A stretch of 9,109 bases of DNA, taken from assembly GCA_012517025.1 (NCBI GenBank), contig JAAYVT010000340.1, positions 1-9,109 on the forward strand, read 5' to 3'. Origin of the DNA: Phyllobacteriaceae bacterium. Lineage in GTDB: Bacteria; Pseudomonadota; Alphaproteobacteria; Rhizobiales; Ancalomicrobiaceae. Below are positions 7,326-9,109 of this stretch, piece by piece. The position numbers and the translations under genes were made by a program. The stretch's first letter is position 1. Each line of letters begins with the position of its first letter. The notes under the pieces were generated by a model. That model had not been told where the DNA came from and made no database searches. It saw only the letters and a list, made by a program, of their open reading frames with translations.

Positions 7326-7335
7326 GAGAGCCTCC

Positions 7336-7352
7336 GCGATCGACGCGATCGC
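7336..7352 (-). promoter_or_regulatory. Hairpin abutting the URC1 Shine-Dalgarno site
   Basis: GCGATC-GACGC-GATCGC is a perfect 6-base inverted repeat with a 5-base loop. It ends exactly where the GGAGG ribosome-binding site (7331-7335) begins on the minus strand. It could be a leader hairpin or a DNA-level operator. Confidence 0.35.
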
Positions 7353-7414
7353 ACCGGGGAAAGCGAACAGGTTGTCAGAAATCGCGTCTCCTGCAAACCA
7401 CGGTTTCGCGACGA

Positions 7415-7430
7415 TCTCGCAAATGCGAGA
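7415..7430. promoter_or_regulatory. Inverted repeat TCTCGC-AAAT-GCGAGA in the divergent URC1/upp region
   Basis: Perfect 6-base half-sites are separated by an AT spacer, a shape typical of operators for dimeric regulators such as GntR- or TetR-type proteins. It lies between the divergent start codons (7325 and 7525), about 90 bases from the URC1 start and 95 from the upp start, so it could control both directions. No regulator gene is in the window. Confidence 0.4.
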
Positions 7431-7460
7431 GCGGGCGGTGGACGGAATGGTCGCGAGGCC

Positions 7461-7488
7461 TTGCGGGCGGCGGCGCGTCGGCTAATCT
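7461..7488 (+). promoter_or_regulatory. Candidate sigma-70 promoter for upp
   Basis: TTGCGG (7461-7466) and TAATCT (7483-7488) are separated by 16 bases and resemble -35 and -10 boxes. Transcription would start near 7495-7497, about 30 bases upstream of the upp start codon. The assignment is by eye only. Confidence 0.4.
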
Positions 7489-7495
7489 CCGCACC

Positions 7496-7505
7496 CGTGT
7501 ACACG
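7496..7505. promoter_or_regulatory. Palindrome CGTGTACACG at the predicted upp transcription start
   Basis: This perfect 10-base palindrome lies just downstream of the candidate upp -10 box and 7 bases before the GAGGAG ribosome-binding site (7513-7518). A repressor bound here would block the promoter. The GTAC core also appears in the inverted repeat at 1159-1174, which may be chance. Confidence 0.35.
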
Positions 7506-7524
7506 TAGGCGCGAGGAGACGATC

Positions 7525-8160
7525 ATGGCGTTCGAGGGAGTGACGGTGGTCGACCACCCGCTGGTGGCGCACAAGCTCACCTTGATGCGGCGGCAGGAGA
7601 CCTCGACCAAGAGCTTCCGCGCTCTGCTCAAGGAAATCTCGCTGCTGCTCGCCTACGAGGCGACGCGCGACCTGGAGCTGATGAAGGTCGAGATCGAGAC
7701 GCCGCTCACCACCACCATGGCGCCGACGCTGGCCGGCAAGAAGCTGGTGTTCGCGCCGATCCTGCGCGCCGGCATGGGCCTGCTCGAGGGCATGTTGGAG
7801 CTGGTGCCGTCGGCCCGCGTCGCCCACGTCGGCCTCTATCGCGATCCCAAGACCCTGACGGCGGTCGAATACTACTTCAAGGCGCCGGAAGATCTGAGCG
7901 AGCGTCTGGTCATCGTGCTCGATCCGATGCTCGCCACCGCCAACTCGGCGACGGCGGCGATCGAGCGGCTGAAGGAGGCCGGGGCGCAGAACCTGCGCTT
8001 CGTCTGCCTGCTCGCCGCCCCGGAGGGCATCGCCAAGCTCAGGGGCGACCATCCCGACGTGCCGGTGTTCACCGCGGCGATCGACGATCATCTCAACGAG
8101 CACGGCTACATCGTGCCGGGTCTCGGAGATGCCGGCGACCGGATATACGGTACCAAGTGA
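7525..8160 (+). CDS. upp: Uracil phosphoribosyltransferase
   Basis: The enzyme makes UMP and pyrophosphate from uracil and PRPP in the cytoplasm. The 211-residue length is normal for bacterial Upp. Visible motifs are TSTKSFRALLKEISLLLAYE (residues 26-45), APILRAGMGLLEGM (77-90), the PRPP-binding loop VLDPMLATANSA (131-142), and the uracil-binding C-terminus YIVPGLGDAGDRIYGTK (195-211). The loop reads TANS where many bacterial enzymes have TGGS or TGGT; I know that form from alphaproteobacterial Upp proteins and do not regard it as a defect. The ATG at 7525 has a GAGGAG site with a 6-base spacer. The gene is transcribed divergently from URC1-URC4 and lies 50 bases upstream of a ribokinase-family gene. 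Upp is normally a salvage enzyme; here it may also form the ribosylated substrate for uracil degradation. Confidence 0.97.
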   Translation: MAFEGVTVVDHPLVAHKLTLMRRQETSTKSFRALLKEISLLLAYEATRDLELMKVEIETPLTTTMAPTLAGKKLVFAPILRAGMGLLEGMLELVPSARVAHVGLYRDPKTLTAVEYYFKAPEDLSERLVIVLDPMLATANSATAAIERLKEAGAQNLRFVCLLAAPEGIAKLRGDHPDVPVFTAAIDDHLNEHGYIVPGLGDAGDRIYGTK

Positions 8161-8166
8161 GCGATT

Positions 8167-8184
8167 CGCCGGACCCGTCCGGCG
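8167..8184 (+). promoter_or_regulatory. Strong hairpin between upp and the ribokinase gene
   Basis: CGCCGGAC-CC-GTCCGGCG is a perfect 8-base inverted repeat starting 6 bases after the upp stop. In RNA it would give at least 7 G/C-rich pairs around a CCCG loop. No T-run follows, so transcription probably continues into the kinase gene. It may protect the upp message from 3' decay or set the ratio of the two products. Confidence 0.45.
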
Positions 8185-8210
8185 TCGTCGCCGCCGACCG
8201 GGGGTGAGTC

Positions 8211-9109
8211 GTGATCGTCGTCTTCGGGACGCTCAACGCCGATCTGGTGATGGTCGTGCCGCATCTGCCGCGCCCCGGTGAGGGCGTGAAGGGCGCCGAT
8301 CCGCAGTTCCTGCCCGGCGGCAAGGGCGGCAATCAGGCGCTGGCGGCGGCGCTGGCCGGGGCGAAAGTGGCCCTCGTCGGCGCGGTCGGCCGCGACGGTT
8401 TCGCCGAGGTGGCACTCGAAGGACTGGCGGCGGCGGGCGTCGATCTGACCCGCGTGCTGCGCTCGGATCGGCCGACCGGCCTGCAGACGATCGCCGTCGA
8501 CCCGCACGGCGAGAACCTGATGATGGGCTCGGCGGCGGCCAACGGCGACGCCCGTCCGGGCGACCTCTCTCCCCTGCTCGGTCCCGGCACCACGCTGCTG
8601 ACGCAGGCTTCGATCGGCGCCCGCGCCGCCGACGCGGCGGTGACGATCGGCCGTCTCGCCGGCGCGCGGGTGGTGCTCAACGCCGCCCCGGCGGTCGGTG
8701 TCGGCGAACAGAGCCTCGCCGGCGCCGACGTGATCGTGGTCAACGAACACGAGGCGGCGACGCTCGCCGATCGCCTGAAACTGCCCGCCGCACCGGCCGC
8801 CTTCGCCGGCGCCGCGGCGGCGCGGTTCGTCGCCACGGTGGTGGTGACGCTGGGCGGGTGCGGCCTGGTCGCGGCGACGGCGGAGGGACGGCTGATCGAG
8901 GGTCGGCCGCCCAAGGTCGCGGTGGTCGACACCACCGGGGCCGGCGACGCGTTGGTCGGGGCGCTCGCGGCGGCGCTCGATCGCGGCGCCGATCTCGATC
9001 GGGCGCTGTGCGAAGGCCTCGCCGCCGGGGCGCTCGCCTGCCGGGCGACCGGGGCGCGCGGCAGTTTCGCGACCGCCGCCGAAATCCGTCGGCGCGCCGA
9101 CGAGGTCGA
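8211..9109 (+). CDS. Ribokinase-family (PfkB) sugar kinase, 3' end outside window
   Basis: The open frame gives 299 residues without a stop before the window ends. E. coli ribokinase has 309, so only a short tail should be missing. Ribokinase landmarks are NAD (residues 9-11), GGKGGNQA (36-43, usually GGKGANQA), VNEHEA (177-182, the ATP-site NxxE motif) and DTTGAGDA (240-247) with the anion hole and catalytic base Asp246. The GTG start at 8211 is fixed by an in-frame TGA at 8205-8207 and a purine-rich GGGGGTGAG sequence just upstream; starting later would lose the NAD motif. The residue that aligns with E. coli Glu143, a ribose contact, is Ser134 in LLTQASIG, so the substrate may not be plain ribose. 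It lies 50 bases after upp, probably in one transcript, and may phosphorylate a sugar or ribosyl fragment released in pyrimidine degradation. Confidence 0.88.
   Translation, partial: MIVVFGTLNADLVMVVPHLPRPGEGVKGADPQFLPGGKGGNQALAAALAGAKVALVGAVGRDGFAEVALEGLAAAGVDLTRVLRSDRPTGLQTIAVDPHGENLMMGSAAANGDARPGDLSPLLGPGTTLLTQASIGARAADAAVTIGRLAGARVVLNAAPAVGVGEQSLAGADVIVVNEHEAATLADRLKLPAAPAAFAGAAAARFVATVVVTLGGCGLVAATAEGRLIEGRPPKVAVVDTTGAGDALVGALAAALDRGADLDRALCEGLAAGALACRATGARGSFATAAEIRRRADEV

Noticed and set aside
7917..7956. PRPP loop DPMLATANSA in Upp as a possibly inactive variant
   Set aside because: I know this form from alphaproteobacterial uracil phosphoribosyltransferases, and the remaining motifs are intact.
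7375..8103. A 242-codon minus-strand open frame opposite upp
   Set aside because: It is antisense to an unambiguous upp gene and also crosses the divergent promoter region; no recognisable motif.

Overview
The window is a very GC-rich stretch of bacterial chromosome. It is densely coded, its start sites carry GAGGAG-type Shine-Dalgarno sequences, and all gene products look proteobacterial. The uracil phosphoribosyltransferase has the DPMLATANSA form of the PRPP loop, which I associate with Alphaproteobacteria of the Rhizobiales/Hyphomicrobiales. An alphaproteobacterium of that kind is therefore my best guess, by inference only. I see no mobile element, tRNA, rRNA or CRISPR array.

Left part (1-4579). 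The C-terminal end of a YgiQ-type radical SAM protein (+) converges, with a 4-base gap, on a small flavin reductase-family gene (-). That gene has a duplicated hairpin and Shine-Dalgarno module in its leader. Upstream of it, also on the minus strand, are a soluble chemoreceptor made of a FIST sensor and an MCP signalling domain, and then a membrane acyltransferase of the OafA/Acyltransf_3 family. These genes show no obvious functional link to one another or to the right part.

Right part (4707-9109). This is the most interesting region: a compact, divergently organised locus that looks like the bacterial form of the URC pyrimidine-catabolism pathway known from the yeast Lachancea kluyveri. On the minus strand lie a URC1-type GTP-cyclohydrolase-II-like enzyme and a URC4 (DUF1688) protein. 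Divergently, on the plus strand, lie a uracil phosphoribosyltransferase (upp) and a ribokinase-family kinase that runs off the window a few residues before its expected end. The 199-base divergent region has a candidate sigma-70 promoter, a perfect 10-base palindrome at the predicted upp transcription start, and another inverted repeat.

How the genes may work together (inference). Upp would convert uracil to UMP. The URC1/URC4 pair would open and degrade the ring of a ribosylated pyrimidine, and the PfkB-family kinase would handle a sugar or ribosyl fragment. The chemistry of URC1 and URC4 is not settled as far as I know, and the kinase lacks a residue that contacts ribose in E. coli ribokinase, so the true intermediates are open. 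Hairpins lie next to the Shine-Dalgarno sites of three minus-strand genes and between upp and the kinase gene.
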